Shown here: in pieces, positions 7,746 through 15,459 of the stretch
Layout: each line of letters opens with the position of its first letter
Numbering within the stretch: position 1 is the first letter of the stretch
Assembly (NCBI GenBank): GCA_002312935.1
Contig: DCAT01000048.1
Span: forward strand, 26,206-44,423
Reading direction: 5' to 3'
Source: Oceanospirillaceae bacterium UBA1126
GTDB lineage: Bacteria; Pseudomonadota; Gammaproteobacteria; Pseudomonadales; Balneatricaceae
DNA: 18,218 nucleotides
The notes under the pieces: generated by a model
Databases searched by the model: none
What the model saw: only the letters and a program-made list of their open reading frames with translations
Told to the model about the DNA's origin: nothing
Program-made: the position numbers and the translations under genes

Positions 7746-8732
7746 ATGTTTAAGCGAGAAAACCTCCCCGCCGAGGCCAGTATTTTTGCTGTATTTGTTG
7801 GCATCGCGGTATTATTTGAAGTACTAGGTTGGGCATTTGTAGGAAAAAGTTTTTTAGGTAATGTTCAACGCCTAGAAATCATTATTTTGCAGGTTTCTAT
7901 CTTTGGTATAATAGCGGTTGGTGTAACACAGGTGATCATTACCTCAGGTATAGACCTGTCAGGTGGTGCTGTACTTGCTTTGTCAGCTATGGTGGCAGCA
8001 AGCTTTGCCCAATCAGTCGATGCTTTCGCCCCTATCTTCCCACAATTTTTGGGCTTACCTATTATTATCCCTATTGCAGTTGGTTTGGCCGTAGGTGCAG
8101 CTTGCGGGTGGATTAATGGCGCCATTACTGCCTACACTGGCATCCCTCCATTTATTGCTACCTTAGGCATGCTAGTGACCGCACGCGCTGTCGCCGTGAT
8201 CTACACTAAAGGTCAACCAGTCTATTCTTTGTCAGACTCTTTCACTGCAATTGGTTCTGGGGCTTGGCCTGTATTGGTGTTTTTTGTTGTGGCTGTGATA
8301 TTCCACCTTATTTTGAAGCATACCGTATATGGTAAACACACCTATGCTATCGGTTCTAACGAAAAAGCAGCCAGAGTGGCAGGCATTAATGTGCGACGCC
8401 ACAAAATTATGGTGTATACCATTGCTGGGGCTTTATCTGGTTTAGCAGGCGTGGTCATGTGTTCACGTGCCACCATTGCCCAGTCGGGCATGGGAACCAT
8501 GTATGAGTTAGATGCGATCTCTGCCGTGGTGATTGGAGGCACCTCTTTGTTTGGTGGCCGCGGGCGAATTTCTGGTACCGTTATTGGGGTTTGTATTTTG
8601 GGGGTGATCACCTCTGGATTCACCTTTTTGCGCATCGATTTCTATTACCAAGAAATTGTTAAAGGCATGATTATCGTTGGCGCGGTAATGCTTGATCAAC
8701 GCCGTCAAGCCAAACAACGCTCCCGCGCATAA
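7746..8732 (+). CDS. Sugar ABC transporter permease 1 (BPD_transp_2 / CUT2)
   Basis: An integral membrane subunit of about 328 residues with multiple hydrophobic helices across its length. Family motifs are GVTQVIITSGIDLSGGAVLALSA, GIPPFIATLGML, YAIGSNEKAARVAGINV (the ATPase-coupling loop) and DAISAVVIGGTSLFGGRGRISGT. Two in-frame ATGs exist at 7740 and 7746. AAGAG at 7735-7739 is correctly spaced only for 7746, so I chose that. It starts 9 bp after the ATPase stop. It is closely similar to the next gene, especially in the second half, so the pair probably forms a heterodimeric pore from an old tandem duplication. Confidence 0.92.
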   Translation: MFKRENLPAEASIFAVFVGIAVLFEVLGWAFVGKSFLGNVQRLEIIILQVSIFGIIAVGVTQVIITSGIDLSGGAVLALSAMVAASFAQSVDAFAPIFPQFLGLPIIIPIAVGLAVGAACGWINGAITAYTGIPPFIATLGMLVTARAVAVIYTKGQPVYSLSDSFTAIGSGAWPVLVFFVVAVIFHLILKHTVYGKHTYAIGSNEKAARVAGINVRRHKIMVYTIAGALSGLAGVVMCSRATIAQSGMGTMYELDAISAVVIGGTSLFGGRGRISGTVIGVCILGVITSGFTFLRIDFYYQEIVKGMIIVGAVMLDQRRQAKQRSRA

Positions 8733-8745
8733 CAAGGACATTAAC

Positions 8746-9762
8746 ATGACATCATCTACAGGCGGTTACAAGACTGAAAAAAGCTGGAAAGACTGGCTCC
8801 CTAAAGACATCAGTATTTTAACAGTGTTACTTGGTACAGCCCTTATTTTTGAAATTCTTGGTTGGTTTATTGCTGGCCAGAGTTTTATTTTTAACACCCA
8901 GCGCCTTACCATTATCATTTTGCAAATGTCTATTATTGGTATTATTGCCATCGGTGTGACACAAATAATAATTATGGCAGGCATTGACCTATCTAGCGGC
9001 TCGATGCTGGCCTTTACTGGTATGGTAGCCGCAAGTTTGGCCCAAACATCTGACTACACCCGCGCGGTCTACCCGGCCCTAACCGACATGCCCGTTTTGG
9101 TACCTATATTTGCTGGTATTTTAATGGGCTTTGTTTTGGGCGGAGTCAATGGTGGTTTAATTGCGTATTCGGGCATCCCTCCGTTTATCGCTACCCTTGG
9201 AATGTTAGTCGCCGCTCGTGGTTTGGCACGCTGGTACACCAGTGGCTCTCAGGTGAGTTTCTTTATCGACGACTACGCTATTTTGGGCAGTGGCATTGTT
9301 CCAGTAATCATATTCTTAACCACAGCAATGGCATTTCATTTATTGTTGCGCTACACCCGTTATGGCCGCTACACCTACGCTATTGGTTCTAACGAACAAG
9401 CAGCACGAGTGGCTGGCATCAACATTAGAGCCCATAAGCTGTTGGTCTATACCTTAGCTGGAGGCCTATACGGTTTAGCAGCAGTCGTGGAAACATCACG
9501 CACTCTTACAGCACAATCAGGCGCTGGCATGTTGTACGAACTAGATGCCATTGCTGCTGTAGTAATAGGTGGTACTTCCCTCATGGGCGGCAAAGGACGC
9601 ATTACTGGCACAATTATTGGTGTGTGTATTTTGGGTGTTATCACTTCTGGCTTTACCTTTTTGGGTATTGGCTCCTTCTACACTAATATCGTTAAAGGTA
9701 TCATTATTGTTGCTGCAGTCGTTGCGGATCAGTACCGCAATAACAACAACGGCAACCGTTAA
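8746..9762 (+). CDS. Sugar ABC transporter permease 2 (BPD_transp_2 / CUT2)
   Basis: The second membrane subunit, 338 residues, paralogous to permease 1. It shares GVTQIIIMAGIDLSSGSML, GIPPFIATLGMLVAARG, YAIGSNEQAARVAGINI and LDAIAAVVIGGTSLMGG, while the N-terminal tail and the loop after the third helix differ. I chose the ATG at 8746 because AAGGA at 8734-8738 is seven bases upstream. An earlier in-frame ATG at 8692 lies inside the previous gene and adds 18 non-homologous residues. Most CUT2 importers use one permease as a homodimer, so two distinct copies are slightly unusual. It starts 13 bp after permease 1, within the same operon. Confidence 0.92.
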   Translation: MTSSTGGYKTEKSWKDWLPKDISILTVLLGTALIFEILGWFIAGQSFIFNTQRLTIIILQMSIIGIIAIGVTQIIIMAGIDLSSGSMLAFTGMVAASLAQTSDYTRAVYPALTDMPVLVPIFAGILMGFVLGGVNGGLIAYSGIPPFIATLGMLVAARGLARWYTSGSQVSFFIDDYAILGSGIVPVIIFLTTAMAFHLLLRYTRYGRYTYAIGSNEQAARVAGINIRAHKLLVYTLAGGLYGLAAVVETSRTLTAQSGAGMLYELDAIAAVVIGGTSLMGGKGRITGTIIGVCILGVITSGFTFLGIGSFYTNIVKGIIIVAAVVADQYRNNNNGNR

Positions 9763-9811
9763 TTCTTTTTATATTGATTACATAGCCCAACAGGCTTTTA
9801 GAGACACAGAC

Positions 9812-10936
9812 ATGAAAGAAATAGGTATAGGTGTTATTGGCACCGCTTTTATGGGCAAGGCCCACTCCATTGCATATGCGTCAGCCGGAACTGCTTTTGG
9901 CGGTAATTTACGCCCACGTTTAGAAATGGTATGTGATCAAGACCCTCAAGTGGCTGAAGATAAGAGAGCAGAAATGGGCTTTGCCCGCTGCACGACCAAC
10001 TACATGGATGTGGTTAATGACCCCAAGGTTGACTTGATTTCTATTTGTGTACCTAATTCTGTGCACAAAGAAATTGCTATTGCCGCACTTGCAGCAGGCA
10101 AACATGTTTGGTGTGAAAAACCGATGTCCACCAACTTGGCTGATTCCCAAGCTATGGTAGACGCTGCTGAAGCCAGCGATCAAAAAACCATTGTTGGTTA
10201 TAACTATACCCAAAATCCTTTAGTACATGCCGCTCGTGACATGATTAACGAAGGTGTTATTGGCGAAGTCACAGGCTTTTTTGGGGTTTACGATGTAGAC
10301 AACGAAGCTGATCCAGATCGACCTTACAGCTGGCGCATGAACCGAGAATTATCAGGTACTGGCGCCAATGCTGATGTCATGTGCCACTTAGTGAGTGTGG
10401 CCCATTTTATGACCGGCAGCGATATTAGCAGTGTAGTCGGTGAATATGACATTGTTTATGCCGACCGCCACGATCCAAAGACCAATACTCGTAAAACTGT
10501 GGACAATGACGATGTTTGTATGGCCATTGCTCGTTTTGACAGTGGCATCAAAGGTACCCTACGCGTAAGTCGTGTGGCTTGGGGCCGTAAGTGTGGTTTA
10601 AGCTGGGAAGTGCATGGTTCTCAAGGCATGATTCGTTTCGATCAAGAACGTCTTAACGAACTGCAACTGTATACCCGTTCTGACGATCCTCGACAGCAAG
10701 GTTTCCGTACTATTTTATCCGGCCCTTATCACAAGCCCTATGATGCGTTTTTACCTAACGCGGGCCACACTCTTGGTTATATAGATGTTAAAGCGTGTGA
10801 GCTAAACCAGCTGCTTACCACCATTGACCAAGGTGGCCAAACTTGGCCCTGTTTTGCTGATGGTTTAAAAATAGAAAAGGTAATGGATGCTATTGATCGC
10901 TCAGCGATGAGTGGCCAGTGGATGGATGTGAAATAA
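9812..10936 (+). CDS. Gfo/Idh/MocA-family NAD(P)-dependent protein
   Basis: A 374-residue protein with an N-terminal Rossmann fold (GVIGTAFMG, residues 7-15), the family EKP motif (102-104, K103) and the C-terminal sheet domain with D188 and H192 (ADVMCHLVSVAH), the usual active-site pair. Members oxidise sugars or inositols at a ring carbon; some are NAD-dependent glycosidases that transiently oxidise the ring (GH109, GH188). The long C-terminal part (QQGFRTILSGPYHKPYDAF, 295-313) is not typical of short IolG-type dehydrogenases. The ATG at 9812 fits the Rossmann start; a longer frame to 9569 runs through the permease gene and is not real. It lies 49 bp after permease 2 and 1 bp before the kinase gene. 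It could be a cyclitol dehydrogenase or a gateway glycosidase; motifs alone do not decide. Confidence 0.85.
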   Translation: MKEIGIGVIGTAFMGKAHSIAYASAGTAFGGNLRPRLEMVCDQDPQVAEDKRAEMGFARCTTNYMDVVNDPKVDLISICVPNSVHKEIAIAALAAGKHVWCEKPMSTNLADSQAMVDAAEASDQKTIVGYNYTQNPLVHAARDMINEGVIGEVTGFFGVYDVDNEADPDRPYSWRMNRELSGTGANADVMCHLVSVAHFMTGSDISSVVGEYDIVYADRHDPKTNTRKTVDNDDVCMAIARFDSGIKGTLRVSRVAWGRKCGLSWEVHGSQGMIRFDQERLNELQLYTRSDDPRQQGFRTILSGPYHKPYDAFLPNAGHTLGYIDVKACELNQLLTTIDQGGQTWPCFADGLKIEKVMDAIDRSAMSGQWMDVK

Positions 10937-10937
10937 C

Positions 10938-11942
10938 ATGACTGACCTGCCCCACACTAGCACTAATAGAACTTGGCATGCACTAGTGCTAGGCCGTGCA
11001 GGGCTAGACCTTTACCCCCAAATAGATGGTGGCAAAACCCGCGATGCCTTAGGCTTTAGTGCGGACATGGGGGGATCTGGAGGTAATATTGCTGCAGCTA
11101 TGGGGTGCGCTGGTGCAAAGGTGGCTTTATTATCAGCCGTTTCAGACGATGCCGTTGGCTATTTTGTACGTCAACGACTGGCGCAATATAATGTTAGTGA
11201 TACCTTTTTACAAACCAGCCAAGGCCATAGCCGAACAAGCCTTGCCATTGCAGAAGTAAGACCATCAGACTGCGACGTGGTGATTTACCGCAATGACGCA
11301 GCCGATTTGCAGCTGCACTTAACAGACGCTATTCACACAGCAGTCGCTAACAGTAACAACCTAATTGTCACTGGCACTGCACTTATCTCTGAACCATCGC
11401 GCTCAACGAGCCTGGCGCTAATGCAACATGCGAAAAGCAACGGTTGCACCGTGTGGTTAGACTTAGATTACCGCCCATGGAATTGGCCTGACCTGCAAGC
11501 CACCCGAAGCATTTATAGCCTTGCAGCACAGCATGCCAATGTAGTGATTGGCAATGAAGAAGAATTTGCAGTGCTCACAGACCAGTTAGAGGACTACATA
11601 AAGCAAGCCAATTTACCCAAAATAGCACTACCCATGGGACAAACCGTTTTACTCAAACGCGGTGGCTATGGTGCTAGCTTATTTAACCAAGGACAGCGCC
11701 TAGATACCGGCGTTTACCCAGTAACACCACTAAAACCTTATGGTGCTGGGGATGCGTTTTTGGGTAACCTAATACACCACTACAGTTGCCATGAGGATTG
11801 GCCGGCTGCCATTGCTTATGGCAGTGCCGCTGCTGCTATCGTCGTTTCGCAACGAGGTTGTGCCAGCGCAATGCCAGGCCCTGAAGAAATTAATTTAATG
11901 CAACAGTCTATCACCATGACACCCACTGCCAAATGGTGTTAG
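10938..11942 (+). CDS. PfkB-family sugar kinase, IolC-like, stand-alone
   Basis: A 334-residue ribokinase-fold enzyme that phosphorylates a sugar or keto-sugar acid. GGSGGNIAAAMG (46-56) is the substrate-side motif; YRNDAADLQL (117-126) and DLDYRPWNW (175-183) resemble IolC; GAGDAF (269-274) holds the catalytic base D272. Unlike the kinase at 2660-4567 it has no DUF2090 extension. It shares with that protein the C-terminal DWP...GCA..MP pattern, so the two are paralogues. The ATG at 10938 starts 1 bp after the upstream stop, implying coupling. Next to an IolB-family isomerase and a class II aldolase, its product is probably the aldolase substrate: a 2-deoxy-5-keto-gluconate if the route is inositol-like, or another ketose if not. 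Confidence 0.88.
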   Translation: MTDLPHTSTNRTWHALVLGRAGLDLYPQIDGGKTRDALGFSADMGGSGGNIAAAMGCAGAKVALLSAVSDDAVGYFVRQRLAQYNVSDTFLQTSQGHSRTSLAIAEVRPSDCDVVIYRNDAADLQLHLTDAIHTAVANSNNLIVTGTALISEPSRSTSLALMQHAKSNGCTVWLDLDYRPWNWPDLQATRSIYSLAAQHANVVIGNEEEFAVLTDQLEDYIKQANLPKIALPMGQTVLLKRGGYGASLFNQGQRLDTGVYPVTPLKPYGAGDAFLGNLIHHYSCHEDWPAAIAYGSAAAAIVVSQRGCASAMPGPEEINLMQQSITMTPTAKWC

Positions 11943-11966
11943 CAACAAGTTTACTAGGAGTTATAT

Positions 11967-12806
11967 ATGCATATCCCACCTCATGATAACCAAAATAAAG
12001 CCATTGTTGGCCGCAATGATGAGAAGACACCGTTATGTTATTTCAACATTGTTAAGCTGGTTAAAGGTGAATCCTTTACCTCAAAAGTTGAGGGTTATGA
12101 AACTTGTTTAGTCCCTGCCACTGGCAGTATTGACGTTAATGTAGCTGGGCAGCACTTTGATGCTGTCGGTAAACGTATGCACATTTGGCAAGGGGAGCCA
12201 GAGGGAGTCTATGTTCCTGTTGGCTGTGAAGTGACCTTTACTTGCGTCAGTGATGCAGCTGAAATCTTCGTCTCAGGAGCCAAGCATGACGAAGTATACC
12301 AGCCGTTTGTGGTCCGTGAAGCCGACATCGACCCAGTTCAATACGGTTCTGATGACACCAAGACACACCGCAAGATCAAACACATACTAGGTAAAGCTCA
12401 GGCTGGTAAGGTGGGACGTTTGTTAGTAAGCGAATTATTTACCGTAGGCGCTGGTGGCTGGTCTGGGTTCCCGCCCCACAAACACGATACTGATACGTTA
12501 CCTACTGAATCGCGTCATGACGAAGTGTATAACTTCCGTTTTAATCCAGAGCATGGTTTTGGCGCCCAGTTTATTACGCAGGAAGGCGAAGACATGGGCG
12601 ACGTTTACCATATTCGTAACAGTTCTACCATTCAAATAGAGAAAGGTTATCACCCTTGTGTAGCAGGCCCAGGCTACGAGATGTATTACTTCACTATTTT
12701 GGGCGGCTTGTCACAACGGCCATTACATCAAAATTTTCACCCTGAACATGTCTACCAGCTGGATACTATCCCCGGTATGAAAGACATGATAAATAAGTTT
12801 AAGTAG
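11967..12806 (+). CDS. IolB/KduI-family isomerase paralogue (bicupin)
   Basis: A 279-residue bicupin of the 5-deoxy-glucuronate isomerase family (PF04962). Metal-site residues are conserved: GWSGFPPHKHD (164-174) with H171 and H173, E186 (RHDEVYNF) and H229 (KGYHP). Compared with the IolB at 1-786 the acidic loop after HKHD differs and the C-terminus is replaced: the REWHFYNDP motif becomes RPLHQNFHPEHVYQLD. The catalytic chemistry, aldose-ketose isomerisation, should be kept while the substrate may differ. AGGAG at 11956-11960 sits six bases before the ATG. Placed after the kinase and 6 bp before the aldolase gene, it fits an isomerase-kinase-aldolase route. From memory, sulfoquinovose isomerases of the SqvD type are in this same family. 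Confidence 0.88.
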   Translation: MHIPPHDNQNKAIVGRNDEKTPLCYFNIVKLVKGESFTSKVEGYETCLVPATGSIDVNVAGQHFDAVGKRMHIWQGEPEGVYVPVGCEVTFTCVSDAAEIFVSGAKHDEVYQPFVVREADIDPVQYGSDDTKTHRKIKHILGKAQAGKVGRLLVSELFTVGAGGWSGFPPHKHDTDTLPTESRHDEVYNFRFNPEHGFGAQFITQEGEDMGDVYHIRNSSTIQIEKGYHPCVAGPGYEMYYFTILGGLSQRPLHQNFHPEHVYQLDTIPGMKDMINKFK

Positions 12807-12812
12807 GCCACT

Positions 12813-13643
12813 ATGTTAGTTAATTTATCAGACTTAATGCAGCCTGCTATGAAACATGGTTATGCTGTGCCTTGCTTTAATGTATTTGGCTACGAAGATG
12901 CCTTAGCTGTAGTAACCGCCGCAGAAGCTCGTAATGCCAGCGTCATTTTAGCCGTTAACTTAGACATGACGATGTTTATGCCATTGGATCATATTATAGG
13001 GATGCTCAAGCCCCTTGCACTAAGTGCAAAAGTGCCAGTATGCCTTCACTTAGACCATAATTATGATATTCCTACGGTACTTAGAGCAATAGATGCCGGT
13101 TTCACTTCGGTGATGTACGACGGTTCACAGCTACCCATTGAGCAAAATATTGCGGGAGTGCGGCAAGTGGTGGCCCATGCTAAAAATGTGGGTGTGTCAG
13201 TAGAGGCGGAAGTTGGCTCTGTTCCCTATGCCAGTGGCAGGGATCATATTAAGTCTGAACTAACAGACATTAATGAAGCCATGATGATGTTACAACAGGC
13301 CAAGCCTGATGTATTAGCCGTATCTGTGGGTAATGTACATCGCTTAGAAAACACCTTTGTGGATATTGATTTTATCCGTTTTGAAGAGCTACAAGCGGCT
13401 TTAGATGTGCCCTTAGTCATCCACGGTACCAGTGGTGTAAAAACCCATGATATACAAAAGCTAGCCAAGGGAAATGTGTGCAAATTTAACATAGGCACTT
13501 GCTTGCGACAGCGTTTTGGCAACTCGTTACGCCACACCCTTGCAACCGACCCTAATTTATTTGACCGGCTTACTATAATGAAGAACATTATTCCTGAGGT
13601 GAGCCAAGAAGCCGATAATATGATTGATCTTCTTGGCCAATAG
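12813..13643 (+). CDS. Class II (zinc) ketose-bisphosphate-type aldolase, IolJ/KbaY-like
   Basis: A 276-residue TIM-barrel aldolase that cleaves a phosphorylated ketose, normally to dihydroxyacetone phosphate plus an aldehyde. Class II landmarks are in order: HLDHNYD with catalytic D81 and zinc ligand H82, VEAEVGSV (130-137), VSVGNVH with H176, IHGTSG with H204, and CKFNIGTCLR (223-232) for the phosphate. The usual GGSG phosphate motif is GTSG here and the usual IGTAHG is VGNVH, so specificity has drifted from fructose-bisphosphate aldolase. If the route is inositol-like it is IolJ; its partner DUF2090 domain in iolC would then be a non-homologous alternative. It starts 6 bp after the isomerase gene. 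Confidence 0.9.
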   Translation: MLVNLSDLMQPAMKHGYAVPCFNVFGYEDALAVVTAAEARNASVILAVNLDMTMFMPLDHIIGMLKPLALSAKVPVCLHLDHNYDIPTVLRAIDAGFTSVMYDGSQLPIEQNIAGVRQVVAHAKNVGVSVEAEVGSVPYASGRDHIKSELTDINEAMMMLQQAKPDVLAVSVGNVHRLENTFVDIDFIRFEELQAALDVPLVIHGTSGVKTHDIQKLAKGNVCKFNIGTCLRQRFGNSLRHTLATDPNLFDRLTIMKNIIPEVSQEADNMIDLLGQ

Positions 13644-13688
13644 CTAAGCTGGTCAACTAGCCTAATTCAGCCCACACGAGATACCTTC

Positions 13689-14516
13689 ATGGCACAATTA
13701 ACTGGCCTAAACAACAAAGTTGCCGTCATCACAGGTGGCAGTCAGGGCTTAGGCGCAGCCACTGCCCGCCTCTTTGCAGAACGGGGTGCCAAAGGCCTTA
13801 TATTGTGTGGCCGGCAAACAGACAAAGGTCTTTTGGTAGCTGAAAAAATTCAACAGCAATACCCTTCCTGCAAAGTTCACTTTGTCACTGCAGATTTAGC
13901 CGATGTAGACTCACCCAAACGCATTATTGCTGCCGCACAAGAGTGTTTTGGACAATTGGACATTCTCATCAACGTAGCAGGACTGTCTGCCCGTGGCACA
14001 CTATTAGACACCACACCTGAGTTATACGACCGCATTATGAACATTAATGTAAGAGCCCCTTTTTTTCTTATGCAAGAAGCGGCTAAATTAATGCGCAGTA
14101 ACAAAAGCGACGGCACTATTGTCAGCATAGGATCCGTAGCGGCCTATGCTGGTATGCCTATGCTCACCGCTTATTGCACATCCAAAGGTGGACTAAACAC
14201 CCTCACTCGCAACGCAGCCCACGCACTAATGCGTGACCGTATAAGAGTTAACTGTTTAAATATTGGCTGGATGGCAAGTGATGAAGAAGATGTTATTCAG
14301 CGTAAATATCATGGCGCAGAAGATGGCTGGCAAGAAAAAGTAGGTGCTGGCATGCCTTTTGGCCGGTTAGTCGATCCTGACGAAGTGGCTAGAGCTTTAG
14401 CCTTTTTAGCCAGCGATGAATCTGGGTTAATGACAGGATCAGTGGTTAATTTTGATCAGTCAGTATGGGCTGCTAGCGATGCTATGGTAGTGCCTGAGCA
14501 CCGGCTGCCAGATTAA
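13689..14516 (+). CDS. Short-chain dehydrogenase/reductase (SDR)
   Basis: A 275-residue classical SDR: cofactor motif TGGSQGLG (15-22), ADL at 68-70, NVAG (95-98), and the catalytic S149, Y162 and K166 (YCTSK). All catalytic positions are intact, so it should be an active NAD(P)(H)-dependent alcohol/aldehyde oxidoreductase. R42 after the second beta strand could favour NADP. It is the last gene of the plus-strand operon, 45 bp after the aldolase, so it could reduce or oxidise the C3 aldehyde released there or act on the sugar. It converges on the LysR gene, sharing TTAA so that the two stop codons overlap. The exact substrate is unknown. Confidence 0.88.
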   Translation: MAQLTGLNNKVAVITGGSQGLGAATARLFAERGAKGLILCGRQTDKGLLVAEKIQQQYPSCKVHFVTADLADVDSPKRIIAAAQECFGQLDILINVAGLSARGTLLDTTPELYDRIMNINVRAPFFLMQEAAKLMRSNKSDGTIVSIGSVAAYAGMPMLTAYCTSKGGLNTLTRNAAHALMRDRIRVNCLNIGWMASDEEDVIQRKYHGAEDGWQEKVGAGMPFGRLVDPDEVARALAFLASDESGLMTGSVVNFDQSVWAASDAMVVPEHRLPD

Positions 14517-15391
14517 ACCTGAGCTAATAACCAATTTTTGAACGCCCTTACATCTGGACGTTGCAGGTGTGTTTTAGGGCACACCACATAATACGCATAA
14601 TCAGTAATTAGAACCTGATCAAACACCTTCACCAATCGACCTGACGCTAAATGGTCTTCCACAAATGGCGTAGAACCTAACGCCACACCCTGGCCATCTA
14701 TTGCTGCTTGTATGAGTACATTGGTGTCATCTATGGTGGTGCCACGCCTGTTAGAGATGCCTTTTACTCCGGCTTGCCTTAACCATTCATTCCAGGCATA
14801 CGGACCAGCATCATGCAGCAAGGTGACATCAAGTAACTGCTCAGGTTTAAATAACGGTGGTTTATTAGCAAGCCATGTGGGGCTTGCTACAGGAAAAAAA
14901 TCTAAGCGGATGATGGGGGTGCTCTCAACCCCCTTCCAGTCACCTCGACCATAAGTAACCGCAAGGTCAATGTCTTCACGTTCAAAATCAACGGCATTGT
15001 GGGCATGAAACAAACACAAATCAATTTCTGGGTAAAGTTGCCAAAACTCTTTTAACCTTGGCGATAGCCACTTAGCTGCAAAGGAAGGTGCTAAGCGCAC
15101 GTTAAGTACAGAACCCCCCTTCTCTTGTTTCAGACTTACAACAGCGTTAGCAATGTCGTCAAAAGCGTCAGCTAGCACCGGCATTAAAGCCTCACCTTGA
15201 GACGTCAACGATAAGTTTCGTGGCAAGCGTTTAAACAGACTATGGCCTAAGTAGTCCTCTAAGCCTTTCACTTGGTGACTAATAGCAGCTTGGGTGACAA
15301 ATAGCTCATCTGCTGCCCGAGTAAAACTTAGGTGTCTTGCTGCTGCTTCGAAAGCACGCAAACTATTGAGAGGGGGCAGTTTTCTGGCCAT
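14513..15391 (-). CDS. LysR-family transcriptional regulator, GcvA-like
   Basis: A 292-residue LysR regulator. The N-terminal winged helix-turn-helix (about 6-65) opens LPPLNSLRAFEAAARHLSFTRAADELFVTQAAISHQ, the signature of the GcvA subgroup. The rest is the two-lobed effector domain. The ATG at 15391 has GAGG eight bases upstream. It is divergent from the MttB-family gene with 138 bp between them, the classic LysR layout, so it very probably activates that gene. Its stop overlaps the SDR stop by four bases with no terminator between them. GcvA controls glycine cleavage, and a regulator responding to a glycine-related or betaine compound fits the neighbours; the effector is inferred. Confidence 0.92.
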   Translation of the reverse strand: MARKLPPLNSLRAFEAAARHLSFTRAADELFVTQAAISHQVKGLEDYLGHSLFKRLPRNLSLTSQGEALMPVLADAFDDIANAVVSLKQEKGGSVLNVRLAPSFAAKWLSPRLKEFWQLYPEIDLCLFHAHNAVDFEREDIDLAVTYGRGDWKGVESTPIIRLDFFPVASPTWLANKPPLFKPEQLLDVTLLHDAGPYAWNEWLRQAGVKGISNRRGTTIDDTNVLIQAAIDGQGVALGSTPFVEDHLASGRLVKVFDQVLITDYAYYVVCPKTHLQRPDVRAFKNWLLAQV

Positions 15392-15420
15392 GCGTTAACC
15401 TCTTTTATAAGTCTTATTAA

Positions 15421-15439
15421 GGATTAGTTATTCTAATCC
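15421..15439. promoter_or_regulatory. LysR box, 19-bp palindrome with GcvA-type CTAAT core
   Basis: GGATTAG-TTATT-CTAATCC has perfect 7-bp arms and contains a T-N11-A LysR box. CTAAT is the core I recall for GcvA sites in E. coli. Its centre is about 64 bp upstream of the start point predicted for the MttB gene, the usual recognition-site position for LysR activators. Confidence 0.65.
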
Positions 15440-15459
15440 ACATCCATAGAATTAATCAA

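Noticed and set aside
7746..9762. Tandem permeases as an assembly duplication
   Set aside because: They differ throughout at nucleotide and protein level, most in the first third, so they are diverged paralogues and not a repeated contig segment.
9569..9811. N-terminal extension of the Gfo/Idh gene
   Set aside because: The extension overlaps permease 2 in another frame, encodes hydrophobic shadow sequence and lacks homology; the Rossmann fold begins at the ATG at 9812.
11967..12806. Second IolB as a decaying duplicate
   Set aside because: The frame is intact, all metal ligands are present and it has a strong ribosome site within a tight operon.
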